Below, one piece after another: positions 45,022 through 52,600 of a DNA stretch of 64,000 nucleotides. The notes under the pieces are model-generated. The model saw only the letters and a list, made by a program, of their open reading frames with translations, did no database searches and had not been told where the DNA came from. The translations under genes and the position numbers were made by a program. The DNA is from VRUE01 sp963742535 (GTDB lineage: Bacteria > Actinomycetota > Thermoleophilia > Solirubrobacterales > 70-9), in assembly GCA_963742535.1 (NCBI GenBank), contig CAVUMC010000002.1:1488001-1552000 (forward strand), in the 5' to 3' direction. Position 1 is the stretch's first letter; each line of letters begins with the position of its first letter.

Positions 45022-45051
45022 GGCGGTACCTCGCTGGAGACTCGGCGGTAC
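45022..45051. promoter_or_regulatory. Direct repeat between divergent genes, possible operator
   Basis: GGCGGTAC occurs at 45022-45029 and 45044-45051, 22 bp apart (two helical turns), between the lipoprotein and TetR-type promoters. It may bind a regulator on one face of the DNA. TetR proteins usually prefer palindromes, so the link to the adjacent regulator is weak. Confidence 0.3.
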
Positions 45052-45080
45052 AGAAAGTCGCGCAACTCAGCCTTCTCGTT

Positions 45081-45086
45081 TACAGT
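45081..45086 (+). promoter_or_regulatory. Candidate -10 box for the TetR gene, leaderless
   Basis: TACAGT lies exactly 6 nt before GTG 45093, so transcription would begin at the start codon. Confidence 0.45.
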
Positions 45087-45092
45087 CTGGGA

Positions 45093-45896
45093 GTGGCTTC
45101 CGCTAGACGCACGGCTAGGCTGAGCGAGCGGCTGCCAAGGGGCCGGCACGGGTTGCCGCGGGAGGCCGTGACGGAGTCCCAGCGCACCCGCATCCTCCAG
45201 GCGATGATCGAGGTCGTTTCCGAGCGCGGCTATCCGGAGACGCGCGTCGTAGACGTGATTGGCGTCGCTGGGGTCTCGCGCAAGACCTTCTATGAGCTCT
45301 TCTCCAGCAAGGAGGACTGCTTCCTCGCCGCCTACGACGTGCTGCTCGGCAACCTGCTCGGCGACACCGCCCGCGGCTTCGAGTCGAGGCCCGGCTCGCC
45401 TTGGGCCGAGCGAGTCGCGGCTGGCCTTGGCGAGCTGCTCAAACACCTCGCCGAGCACCCAGACGAGGCTCGCTTCGCGATCGTCGAGGTGCTTGCCGCG
45501 GGACCCAAGGCGTTGGCCCGCCGCGACGCGGCACTGCGTCAGTTCACGGGTTTTCTCGACGCTGGTCGCGCCGAGACCTCGGTCGAGCTGCCGGGCATAA
45601 CGTCACTCTCCCTCGCCGGCGGGGTCAACGAGTTGCTCTACAGCGAGATCCTTCACGGCGCCGCGACGAGACTGCCCAGTCGCCTGCCCGACCTGATGTT
45701 TTGGATCACCCTGCCCTTCCTCGGCCCGAGGGTGCGGCGGAGGAGCGTGAGCGCACCAGGCTCTCGATGTTGGAGAGCCAATAAGCGCTTGCAAGAGCCG
45801 CTCCTTTCCCCAAATGGGCGGGTTTACCTAGATTGGGATACTGATAATTTGGGCATTGGAGGGATTGTCCAAGGCTTTCTATGGCCGGGGCTCTGA
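45093..45896 (+). CDS. TetR-family transcriptional regulator, C-terminus probably frameshifted
   Basis: The N-terminal helix-turn-helix is clear: TRILQAMIEVVSERGYPETR then VAGVSRKTFYELFSSKEDCF. The ligand domain runs to FWITLPFLGP. As written the frame then gives an Arg-rich tail (RVRRRSVSAPGSRCW...) to 45896. One extra base at about 45727 would instead give EGAAEERERTRLSMLESQ and a stop at 45784, a more typical TetR end and one that leaves a normal promoter gap before the next gene. The GTG at 45093 has a -10 box exactly 6 nt upstream. It is divergent from the lipoproteins, which may be its targets. Confidence 0.8.
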   Translation: MASARRTARLSERLPRGRHGLPREAVTESQRTRILQAMIEVVSERGYPETRVVDVIGVAGVSRKTFYELFSSKEDCFLAAYDVLLGNLLGDTARGFESRPGSPWAERVAAGLGELLKHLAEHPDEARFAIVEVLAAGPKALARRDAALRQFTGFLDAGRAETSVELPGITSLSLAGGVNELLYSEILHGAATRLPSRLPDLMFWITLPFLGPRVRRRSVSAPGSRCWRANKRLQEPLLSPNGRVYLDWDTDNLGIGGIVQGFLWPGL

Positions 45897-45930
45897 ACGG
45901 CCAGGCCGCAAAAGGAGAGAAATAGAGCAC

Positions 45931-46698
45931 ATGCGCAAGCGTTTGATTTCGACACTGGTCCTCGGGGCGGGGCTCGCCCTCTTGGTAGCGGGGATCGCTA
46001 CGGCGGAGAAGCCCACCATCGTCCAGGGCGGCAACCTGAAGCTGACTCTGAACGGTGGCTTCACGCCGAAAGCGCTCCCCAAGACGGGTAAGGGAGCCCC
46101 GATCACGCTCAACGTCAGCGGCAAGATCCAGACGCTCGACGGCACCCACATTCCGGCGGTAAAAGAAATCGTCGTCGAAACCGACAAGAACGGCACGATC
46201 GACACCAAGGGCCTGCCTGTCTGCACCTCGGGCAAACTGCAGGCGCAGGACACGGCACACGCGGAAGCGATCTGCAAGAACGCGATCATCGGCAGCGGCA
46301 AGACCAACGTCGAGGTTGCCTTCCCCGAACAGACTCCCTTCATCGCGAAAAGTAAATTGGTCGCCTTCAACGGTGGCACCAGCGGTGGCAAGACGACGAT
46401 CTACATCCACGCTTACCTGAGCTCACCGGTCTCGGCGGCGGTCGTCACCACTGTCAAAATCTCGAAAATCCACAACGGCCGCTACGGCACCAAGTCGGTT
46501 GCCTCGATCCCCAAGATCGCCGGCGGCTACGGCTCGGCGAAGGAATTCTCGCTGACCCTCGACCGTGGCTACAAAAACACACCGTTCCTGTTCGCCAAGT
46601 GCACGGACGGTCACCTCAACGCCAAAGCCACCTCCGTCTTCTCTGACGGCACCAAGCTCACTGGCAGCTTCGTCCGCTCCTGCACCCCGAAGGGCTGA
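45931..46698 (+). CDS. Secreted protein, three-member paralogous family (copy 2)
   Basis: 255 residues. Signal peptide (LISTLVLGAGLALLVAGIAT, cut near ATA-EKP), then GGNLKLTLNGGFTPKALP and the family blocks: IVVETDKNGTIDTKGLPVC, AEAICKNAIIGSGKTNVEV, VAFNGGTSGGKTTIYIHAYL, AGGYGSAKEFSLTLDRGY and FAKCTDGHLNAKAT with a final SCTPKG. Four Cys could form two disulfides. The start has AAAGGAGAG upstream. It ends in a strong terminator. Function unknown. Confidence 0.8.
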   Translation: MRKRLISTLVLGAGLALLVAGIATAEKPTIVQGGNLKLTLNGGFTPKALPKTGKGAPITLNVSGKIQTLDGTHIPAVKEIVVETDKNGTIDTKGLPVCTSGKLQAQDTAHAEAICKNAIIGSGKTNVEVAFPEQTPFIAKSKLVAFNGGTSGGKTTIYIHAYLSSPVSAAVVTTVKISKIHNGRYGTKSVASIPKIAGGYGSAKEFSLTLDRGYKNTPFLFAKCTDGHLNAKATSVFSDGTKLTGSFVRSCTPKG

Positions 46699-46730
46699 GC
46701 GAGCGCTTCATTCAGGACGAAAAGGGGAAG

Positions 46731-46760
46731 AAAGGGCGGCCATCGGGCCGCCCTTTCTTT
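46731..46760 (+). terminator. Intrinsic terminator after secreted protein copy 2
   Basis: AAAGGGCGGCC and GGCCGCCCTTT form an 11-bp stem with a 4-nt loop, followed by CTTTT. It is one of the clearest terminators in the window. Confidence 0.85.
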
Positions 46761-46877
46761 TGCCCTAACACAGAGTCAATGTGGGTTAAGGCACGATTTG
46801 GGTACCTGATAGGTTCGCTGAACGAGGGGTAAAACATCGACGGCCGGGTGGGACTGGCCGCAGGAGGAGATGACATC

Positions 46878-47657
46878 GTGCGCAAGAGCTTGACACTGGT
46901 ATTCGTGGCAGGAGCAATGCTGGCGTTGGCGGGGATGGCGCTCGCCGCCGGCGTCAACAAGCCGATCAAAGTCATCGTGGGCAACCTCGAACTGACGGCC
47001 AACGGATCCTTCAGCCCGACCAAGCTGCCCAAGAACAAACTGGCGCCGATCACGATCAACGTCAGCGGCAAGATCAGGACCCTCAACGGCGAACATCCGC
47101 CGGCGGTGCAGGAAGTCGTGATCGAAACCGACAAGAACGGCACGATCAACGCCAAGGGCCTCGCCACCTGCACCTCGGGCAAACTGCAGGCGCAGACCAC
47201 TGACAAGGCCAGGGCCGCCTGTAAGGCATCTCTGGTTGGCGAAGGCAATACCTCTGTCGAGGTTGCCTTCCCCGAACAGACTCCCTTCATCGCCAAGAGC
47301 AAGCTGCTCGCCTTCAACGGCGGCGTCAAGGGGGGCACGACGACGATCTTCCTGCACGCTTACCTGAGTTCTCCCGTCTCGGCAGCGGTCGTCACCGCGG
47401 TCAAAGTCTCGAAAGTCCACAACGGCCGCTACGGCCTTAAAACGGTGGCCACGGTGCCGAGGATTGCCGGTGGCTACGGCTCGCCAATCAGCTTCAATCT
47501 CAAGGCCGGCCGCACCTTTACTTACAAGGGCAAGAAGCAGAGCTACCTGCTCGCCAAGTGCCCCGACGGCCATCTCAACGCCAAGGGCTACGGCACCTTC
47601 AGCGACGGTAGTCGCTTGGCTGGCAGCCTGATTCGCTCCTGCACCCCTAAGGGCTAG
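46878..47657 (+). CDS. Secreted protein, three-member paralogous family (copy 3)
   Basis: 259 residues, closely similar to the upstream copy: signal peptide (SLTLVFVAGAMLALAGMALA), GNLELTANGSFSPTKLPKNK, VVIETDKNGTINAKGLATC, AFPEQTPFIAKSKLLAFNGG, ARIAGGYGSPI-like block and LLAKCPDGHLNAKGYG with SCTPKG at the end. The GTG start is preceded by GGAGGAG. An intervening terminator means it has its own promoter. Tandem duplication; unknown role, probably cell-surface. Confidence 0.8.
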   Translation: MRKSLTLVFVAGAMLALAGMALAAGVNKPIKVIVGNLELTANGSFSPTKLPKNKLAPITINVSGKIRTLNGEHPPAVQEVVIETDKNGTINAKGLATCTSGKLQAQTTDKARAACKASLVGEGNTSVEVAFPEQTPFIAKSKLLAFNGGVKGGTTTIFLHAYLSSPVSAAVVTAVKVSKVHNGRYGLKTVATVPRIAGGYGSPISFNLKAGRTFTYKGKKQSYLLAKCPDGHLNAKGYGTFSDGSRLAGSLIRSCTPKG

Positions 47658-47660
47658 CGC

Positions 47661-48383
47661 TCAGCCCCGAAGCTGGTCTGGTCCGGAGCCGGGGGGGATA
47701 ACCCCCTCGGCTCCGAGCCGCCGCTCACCGCGTCTCAGCATGCGCTGAGTCAGAATCGCGATGCTGAGGATTGCGGTGGCGCCGAGGCTGAGCTGCACGC
47801 TGAGCAGGCCCTCGCGGGTCCAGTAGACATCGCGCAGGTCGAGCAGCAGAGCCGCCTCGTCGAAGGTGAGCCCCATGCCGATGCCGGTGGTGACCGCCAG
47901 CCGCTCTTCGAGCAGCTCGTCATCGGTGAGCAGAGCCGTCGTCCCGGAGGCGAAGGCGAGCAGGATGCCGGGGACGAAGTGGTGAATGTGCCGGCCCCCC
48001 ACGCTGAAGTTGCGGAACGGCCCCCAGCCGTCGCGAATGCCCAGCGTCGAGAGCCGGACGAAGGCAAAGGACCCGAGAAAACCGGCGAGCAGATTGAAGA
48101 GCACGGTTTCTGAGCGCGGTGCCTCGCTGTAGCCGGTGGCGGCGACGCTGACCGTGTCGATGGCTGCTGCGGGCGCTGCTTCGACCAGTGACTCGCCGTC
48201 TGCCTTCTCATGCGTGCGCCGCTGCAGCAGGCGCCCAAACTGTCCGCCAAGGACTACTCCGGCCCCGCCCAAGGCGATGGCGGCAAGTCCAACGGTGGCC
48301 CGCTCGGAGCGCGCCCAGCCGAAATGCGTCCTCGCCCTGGCGCGCCGCTTCAAGCGAGTCGGCAGGCGGCGAGACGAGCCCAT
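47661..48383 (-). CDS. Integral membrane protein, unknown function
   Basis: 240 residues. A basic N-terminus, then about five helices: one at ~32-48, one at ~95-112 (ETVLFNLLAGFLGSFAFVRL), and the C-terminal set with the notable HIHHFVPGILLAFASG and FDEAALLLDLRDVYW. The His pairs and acidic patch could bind metal, which is speculation. It is 13 nt after rplI and so may be cotranscribed with the ribosomal operon. It converges with the secreted protein gene. Confidence 0.65.
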   Translation of the reverse strand: MGSSRRLPTRLKRRARARTHFGWARSERATVGLAAIALGGAGVVLGGQFGRLLQRRTHEKADGESLVEAAPAAAIDTVSVAATGYSEAPRSETVLFNLLAGFLGSFAFVRLSTLGIRDGWGPFRNFSVGGRHIHHFVPGILLAFASGTTALLTDDELLEERLAVTTGIGMGLTFDEAALLLDLRDVYWTREGLLSVQLSLGATAILSIAILTQRMLRRGERRLGAEGVIPPGSGPDQLRG

Positions 48384-48396
48384 GTTCCGCTTCCGG

Positions 48397-48849
48397 CTAG
48401 CGTTCCTCAGTGACGATCGTCTTCACCGTGGCGATGGCGCCATCGGTGAGCTCGATCTCGACCATGTGGGTGCCGATCTCGCGGATCGGCTGCTCGAGGC
48501 GAATCTTGCGCCGGTCGATGCGCAGGTCGCGTGCATCTTGAATCGCGTCGGCGATCTCCTTGGGACCGACCGAGCCGAAGAGCTTGCCGTCCTCCCCAGC
48601 ACGCTGGTAGATCGTCAAGACCGTCTTGGAGAGCAGCGAAGCGGCCTGCTCTTCCCGCTCAGTGCGGGCTTTCTCAGCCTTCTCGATCTCCGCCTTGCGC
48701 CGCTGTGCCTGCTCAAGCGCCCCGGGCGTCGCCGCCGCAGCGAGTTTGCGCGGGATCAGGTAGTTGCGCAGGTAGCCCGGCGACACGTCGACCGGCTCGC
48801 CCCGCTGGCCCAGCTGCTCGACATCCTCGAGCAGGATCGCCTGCGTCAT
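48397..48849 (-). CDS. rplI: 50S ribosomal protein L9
   Basis: 150 residues, normal L9 length. N-terminal domain opens AILLEDVEQLGQRGEPVDVS and PGYLRNYLIPRKLAAAAT; the long connecting helix (ALEQAQRRKAEIEKAEKART) and C-terminal domain (LFGSVGPKEIADAIQDA) follow. It is the last gene of the rpsF-ssb-rpsR-rplI operon; its ATG overlaps the rpsR stop by one base. Confidence 0.96.
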   Translation of the reverse strand: MTQAILLEDVEQLGQRGEPVDVSPGYLRNYLIPRKLAAAATPGALEQAQRRKAEIEKAEKARTEREEQAASLLSKTVLTIYQRAGEDGKLFGSVGPKEIADAIQDARDLRIDRRKIRLEQPIREIGTHMVEIELTDGAIATVKTIVTEER

Positions 48850-49115
48850 CAGCGCTCTCCGACGTAGGGCAGGAGCGCGATCTCGCGTGCCCGCTTTACT
48901 GCGACCGAAAGCTGGCGCTGATGCTTGCGCGAAAGGCCGGTGACCCGGCGCCCGCGCGTCTTTCCCTTGTCAGAGAGGAAGCGGCGCAGCAGGTTGAGAT
49001 CCTTGTAATCGACCGCCTCGGAGTTGATCCGGGTGTATTTGCGCGGCCGCACGCGGTCGGGCGCCCGGCGCCCGCGCCGCTGTGTAGATGCTCCTGCGTC
49101 TTTAGTTCTAGCCAT
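48849..49115 (-). CDS. rpsR: 30S ribosomal protein S18
   Basis: 88 residues with S18 core: RKYTRINSEAVDYKDLNLLR, RFLSDKGKTRGRRVTGLSRK, HQRQLSVAVKRAREIALLPY. An N-terminal extension of about 20 Arg/Gly-rich residues precedes it. A 16-bp inverted repeat with a large loop lies between ssb and this gene. Confidence 0.96.
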   Translation of the reverse strand: MARTKDAGASTQRRGRRAPDRVRPRKYTRINSEAVDYKDLNLLRRFLSDKGKTRGRRVTGLSRKHQRQLSVAVKRAREIALLPYVGER

Positions 49116-49135
49116 CGGGTCGGCAATCCTACAGA

Positions 49136-49239
49136 TCTGACGGCGCCGGACACTGCGCGGTGCGGCGTCCTCGGTCGCTTACGTGCGGAGCACGCTTCGC
49201 TCCCTGCGTCCTTGCCCCGCTTGGTCCGGCGCCGTCAGA
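49136..49239. repeat. Long-armed palindrome between ssb and rpsR
   Basis: TCTGACGGCGCCGGAC (49136-49151) and GTCCGGCGCCGTCAGA (49224-49239) are perfect 16-bp inverted complements around a 72-nt interior. The architecture is like the four palindromic elements elsewhere, but the interior is unrelated (it lacks the TTTTTCG/CGAAAAA boxes). It fills the ssb-rpsR gap and would form a long hairpin in the operon mRNA. Confidence 0.75.
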
Positions 49240-49244
49240 AAGCG

Positions 49245-49712
49245 CTAAAAGGGGATGTCGTCGTCCGCGCCGCCGCCGCTGGCGGCTGCGCCAGCGAAGT
49301 CGGATGAATCGGTGGGCACGTCGCTGCTGGGGGGGCTGAAGCCACCGCCTTCGCCGCCACCGCCCGAACCATCGCGGGAGCCGAGGAACTGGACCGAGTT
49401 GGCGATGATCTCGACGGTCTGGCGCTTGCCGCCGTCTTTGGCCTCCCACTCGCGCCAGTCGAGGCGCCCTTCGATCGCTACCGGCCGACCCTTGCCGAGA
49501 TAGTTCGCGCAGTTCTCGCCCTGCGCTCCCCAGACGGTGACGTCGAAGTAATTGGGCTTGTCCACCCATTCGCCCGTCTGACCGTCCTTACGACGGCTGT
49601 TGACCGCCACGCGCAGCTTGCAGACCGAGGTTCCGCCCGGCGTGCTGCGCAGCTCCGGATCGCGGGTCAGGTTTCCGGTGACGACCACCACGTTCACGTT
49701 TGACGCTGCCAC
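49245..49712 (-). CDS. ssb: Single-stranded DNA-binding protein
   Basis: About 155 residues. OB fold: NVVVVTGNLTRDPELRSTPG, CKLRVAVNSRRKDGQTG, PNYFDVTVWGAQGENCANYL, GRPVAIEGRLDWREWEAKDG. Then a Gly/Ser-rich linker and the acidic tip DDDIPF that recruits replication partners. The start is GTG 49712 with GGAGGAG upstream; TTG 49721 is possible but overlaps the ribosome site. Confidence 0.96.
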   Translation of the reverse strand: MAASNVNVVVVTGNLTRDPELRSTPGGTSVCKLRVAVNSRRKDGQTGEWVDKPNYFDVTVWGAQGENCANYLGKGRPVAIEGRLDWREWEAKDGGKRQTVEIIANSVQFLGSRDGSGGGGEGGGFSPPSSDVPTDSSDFAGAAASGGGADDDIPF

Positions 49713-49819
49713 AGCTCTCAACTCCTCCGAATCGTTGTCTGGGATTCAGTCTAAGAGCGACGGCGGCGCTACTCGCCCCCTTGATGCTGCAATCTGCGCA
49801 GGAAACTGCGCTGCAGGGG

Positions 49820-50302
49820 CTACTCGGCGGGAGTTGCCGGCGCCTCGACGCTCTCGGCGGCCGCTGCGGCCGGCTCGGCGTCGTCGTCGCTGGCTGGCGC
49901 GACGGGCGGGCGGGAGGGGCCGGCGCCACGCTCGCCGCGATCGCGATCGCGATCGCGCGAAGCACCGGGAGCCGGCGCGGCTACGGCCGGGGGAACCAGC
50001 ACCGGCGCGTCGGCGTCGACTTTGAAGATGCGGAAGCGCAGGACGCCGTCGGCGATCTTCAGATTGTGGTTGAGCTCGTCGAGCAGCTCCGAGGGTGCCT
50101 CGAAGCGGAACCAGCGGTAGTCGGCCTCGTTGCGCTGTTCGATCTCGTAAGCCATCTTGCGCAGGCCCCATTTGTTTTCGTGCTTGATCGTGCCTTTGCC
50201 CTCGATGCGGGATTTCACATCCTGGGCAAGCGCATCTCGCCCGGCCTCATCCGGACCAGGGTCAAGCATCAAAACCAACTCATATTCACGGGGGGCTGGC
50301 AA
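49820..50302 (-). CDS. rpsF: 30S ribosomal protein S6 with long C-terminal tail
   Basis: 160 residues. The S6 domain occupies about 1-100 (REYELVLMLDPGPDEAGRD, GLRKMAYEIEQRNEADYRWF, LKIADGVLRFRIFKVD). The last ~60 residues are an Ala/Pro/Asp/Arg-rich tail (RDRDRDRGERGAG...), unusual for S6 outside some Actinobacteria. The tail's DNA has short CGCGAT repeats. Palindromic element C lies 28 nt upstream of its ATG. Confidence 0.94.
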   Translation of the reverse strand: MPAPREYELVLMLDPGPDEAGRDALAQDVKSRIEGKGTIKHENKWGLRKMAYEIEQRNEADYRWFRFEAPSELLDELNHNLKIADGVLRFRIFKVDADAPVLVPPAVAAPAPGASRDRDRDRGERGAGPSRPPVAPASDDDAEPAAAAAESVEAPATPAE

Positions 50303-50330
50303 AACGGCGAGGGACTATAGCGACAGTGGG

Positions 50331-50445
50331 GCGGTGGCCGGGTACCCCTCCCGGCTCAACTTTTCCGGTGGAGACGAATCTGCTGGCGCCTCGAGAGGGA
50401 TTGGCGAAAAAGTACAAGCCGCCGAGAGGGGTACCCGGCCACCGC
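50331..50445 (-). repeat. Palindromic element copy C (core in reverse orientation)
   Basis: Arms GCGGTGGCCGGGTACCCCTC (50331-50350) and GAGGGGTACCCGGCCACCGC (50426-50445) are 20-bp perfect inverted complements around a 75-nt core. On the minus strand the core reads GGCTTGTACTTTTTCG near one end and CACCGGAAAAGTTGAGCC near the other. It starts 28 nt upstream of rpsF and ends 2 nt past the stop of the proline-rich gene. Confidence 0.9.
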
Positions 50446-50447
50446 GC

Positions 50448-50912
50448 TCAATGCGGCGCAAACTCCATCGAGCCGTCGTTGGGAGGTGGCGGGATAGGAG
50501 CTGGTTCTGGTGCGGGTGCCGGGGCGACGAGTTCCGGGGCGGAGGTGGAGCTTGGGATGGGTTCAGGCGGCGGTTCGGGGGCGGGCAGCGGCGCTGGAGC
50601 TTTTTGCTGACGCCTCGGGCGTGGGTTTGGCTTGGGGCGCTTCGCCCGCGATCGTCGGGGCTGTTTGGGCTTCGGCTTGGCCTGCTTCTGAGGTGCGGGC
50701 TCGTGCGGCCTCCTTTTGAGCATCGGTGCGCCCTCCGATGACTGCTGAGTCACCTGAGCTTCCCGCGCCATCTGCGGCAACCCGACGTCCGCCGGAATCG
50801 GCGGCGGCTCCGGCGGCGCCAACAAGCCCGGCGCAACCCGCAGTCCCAAAAGAGCTACAGCGACGGCCCCGACGAGCAACGAAGCTTGAGACCACCGGAC
50901 CCGGACACGCAT
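50448..50912 (-). CDS. Proline-rich membrane-anchored protein
   Basis: 154 residues: a short basic start, one helix (about 12-32, LLVGAVAVALLGLRVAPGLL), then a Pro/Lys/Arg-rich external region (PAPQKQAKPKPKQPRRSRAK) changing to Pro/Glu-rich (PAPEPPPEPIP). It resembles the linker of TonB-like proteins but has no TonB domain. Palindromic elements C and D flank it in opposite orientation. It lies upstream of rpsF on the same strand. Function unknown. Confidence 0.6.
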   Translation of the reverse strand: MRVRVRWSQASLLVGAVAVALLGLRVAPGLLAPPEPPPIPADVGLPQMAREAQVTQQSSEGAPMLKRRPHEPAPQKQAKPKPKQPRRSRAKRPKPNPRPRRQQKAPAPLPAPEPPPEPIPSSTSAPELVAPAPAPEPAPIPPPPNDGSMEFAPH

Positions 50913-50962
50913 CCCGCTCTAAGCCCGCGTCCCTTATTTGTCTCCCCCAAAAGCTGTCGTTA

Positions 50963-51075
50963 GGAAGGGATGGGCACCCCTCGGCACGGCTTGTACTTTT
51001 TCGGCAATTCCTCGAGGCGCCAGCAGGAATGTCTCCACCGAAAAAGTTGAGTGCGGAGGGGTGCCCATCCCTTCC
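50963..51075 (+). repeat. Palindromic element copy D (core forward)
   Basis: Arms GGAAGGGATGGGCACCCCTC (50963-50982) and GAGGGGTGCCCATCCCTTCC (51056-51075) are 20-bp perfect inverted complements around a 73-nt core. The core reads GGCTTGTACTTTTTCGG then an ATTCC/GGAAT inner hairpin and CACCGAAAAAGTTGAG. It lies in the divergent gap between the proline-rich gene and otsA, ending 41 nt before the otsA -10 box. Confidence 0.9.
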
Positions 51076-51115
51076 CATCACAAACTCTTATTGGGGAACA
51101 ACCAACCGCCCCGGG

Positions 51116-51121
51116 TAGGGT
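51116..51121 (+). promoter_or_regulatory. Candidate -10 box for otsA, leaderless
   Basis: TAGGGT lies exactly 6 nt before GTG 51128; no Shine-Dalgarno is present. Confidence 0.45.
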
Positions 51122-51127
51122 GAACCC

Positions 51128-52591
51128 GTGCCCGACTCCGACCCTCTGATCATCGTCTCCAACCGCGGCCCCGCTCAGTTCGAGCTCGATGAGAACGGCG
51201 AGCGGACCGTGCGGCGGGGCGGCGGCGGCCTGGTCACGGCGCTTTCGGGCCTGGTCTCCCACCGCGACGCACTCTGGATTGCCTCGGCGATGACCGATGA
51301 GGACGTTGTGGTCTCACAGGAGAGCGGCGGCGCGGCGGAGATCTCGATCGACGGGATCGACTATCGGGTGCTGCTGGTTGGCTCCGACGGCGAGGCCTAT
51401 GACCGCTTCTACAACGTGATCGCCAACCCAATCCTCTGGTTCATCCAGCACTACCTCTGGGACCTCTCCAACGCGCCCGACATCCGTCAGGAGGAGCTCG
51501 ACGCTTGGGACTTCGGCTACCAGGCGGTCAACCGCGACATCGCCAACGCGGTGCTGGGCCAGATCGAGGGGCAGGAGCGGCCGCTGGTGATGCTGCACGA
51601 CTACCACCTCTACACGGCGCCGGGAATGATCCGCGAAGCGCGGCCGGACGTCTTCCTGCACCACTTCGTCCACATCCCTTGGTCCCAGCCCGACAGCTGG
51701 CGCATCCTGCCGGGACGGATTCGTGAGGCGATCTTCCGCGGCATGCTCGCCAACGACATCATCGGCTTCCACACCGGCAGCTACTGCATCAACTTTCTGC
51801 GTTGCTGCGACGAACTGCTCGAGGCTGATGTCGACTACGAACTCGGCGTTGTCCGTCACGCTGGCGGCGAAACCCGCGCCCGCGCCTACCCGCTCTCGAT
51901 CGACGCTGAACGACTGCGCCGCGCCGCCGAATCACCGGAGGTTGCGGCGGCCGAGCGCGAGGTGCTCGAGCGCCGCCGCAAATACCTGATCATCCGCGTC
52001 GACCGCGCCGACCTCTCGAAGAACGTGCTGCGCGGCTTCACCGCCTTCGACGTCTTCCTCAGCCAGCATCCCGAGTTCCGCGAACAGGTCACCTTCATCG
52101 CCCACCTGCAGCCTTCGCGCCAGGACGTGCCCGAGTACGCCGAGTACCTGGAGCGGATCGAGGCACTGGTCGCTGTCGTCAATCACCGCCACGGCACCAC
52201 CGACTGGATGCCGATCGACCTCAAGATCTACGAGAACTTCTACGACGCCGTCGCTCGCTACAAGCACTTCGACCTGCTCATGGTCAACTCGCTCTTCGAC
52301 GGCATGAACCTGGTCGCCAAGGAGGCGCCGGCGGTGAATACGCGCGATGGGGTGCTGATGCTCTCCGAGAACACCGGGTCGCACGAGGAGCTCTCCGACT
52401 GCGCCCTGTCGGTCAATCCCTTCGATATCCAGGAGCAGGCCGACACGATCTACCGGGCGCTGACCATGGATCCCGAGGAGCGTCGCATACGCGCCCAGCA
52501 CCTCAAGGAGCTGGTCTTCTCCCGCAATCCGGGCGATTGGGTCGACGATCAGCTCAAAGACATCGGCGAGCTGCGCCAGGCAGTCACCTGA
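51128..52591 (+). CDS. otsA: GT20 family glycosyltransferase (trehalose-6-phosphate synthase type)
   Basis: 487 residues of the OtsA/GT20 family, which moves glucose from a nucleotide sugar to glucose-6-phosphate. Seen: IIVSNRGPAQFEL, the GGGGLVTALSGL glycine loop, MLHDYHLYTAPGMIRE, HFVHIPWSQPDSWRILPG, IIGFHTGSYCINFLRCC, IRVDRADLSKNVLRGF and VNSLFDGMNLVAKEAP. Some usual OtsA residues differ, so glucosylglycerol-phosphate synthase or a related activity is possible. No phosphatase (OtsB) domain or gene is nearby. It converges with a TreT-like gene. Confidence 0.8.
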   Translation: MPDSDPLIIVSNRGPAQFELDENGERTVRRGGGGLVTALSGLVSHRDALWIASAMTDEDVVVSQESGGAAEISIDGIDYRVLLVGSDGEAYDRFYNVIANPILWFIQHYLWDLSNAPDIRQEELDAWDFGYQAVNRDIANAVLGQIEGQERPLVMLHDYHLYTAPGMIREARPDVFLHHFVHIPWSQPDSWRILPGRIREAIFRGMLANDIIGFHTGSYCINFLRCCDELLEADVDYELGVVRHAGGETRARAYPLSIDAERLRRAAESPEVAAAEREVLERRRKYLIIRVDRADLSKNVLRGFTAFDVFLSQHPEFREQVTFIAHLQPSRQDVPEYAEYLERIEALVAVVNHRHGTTDWMPIDLKIYENFYDAVARYKHFDLLMVNSLFDGMNLVAKEAPAVNTRDGVLMLSENTGSHEELSDCALSVNPFDIQEQADTIYRALTMDPEERRIRAQHLKELVFSRNPGDWVDDQLKDIGELRQAVT

Positions 52592-52600
52592 GCCGTTGGT

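Noticed and set aside
50563..51081. A 172-codon frame on the - strand running through element D and the proline-rich gene
   Set aside because: It reads the element as peptide and the gene in a wrong frame; the 154-residue frame with signal anchor is better supported.
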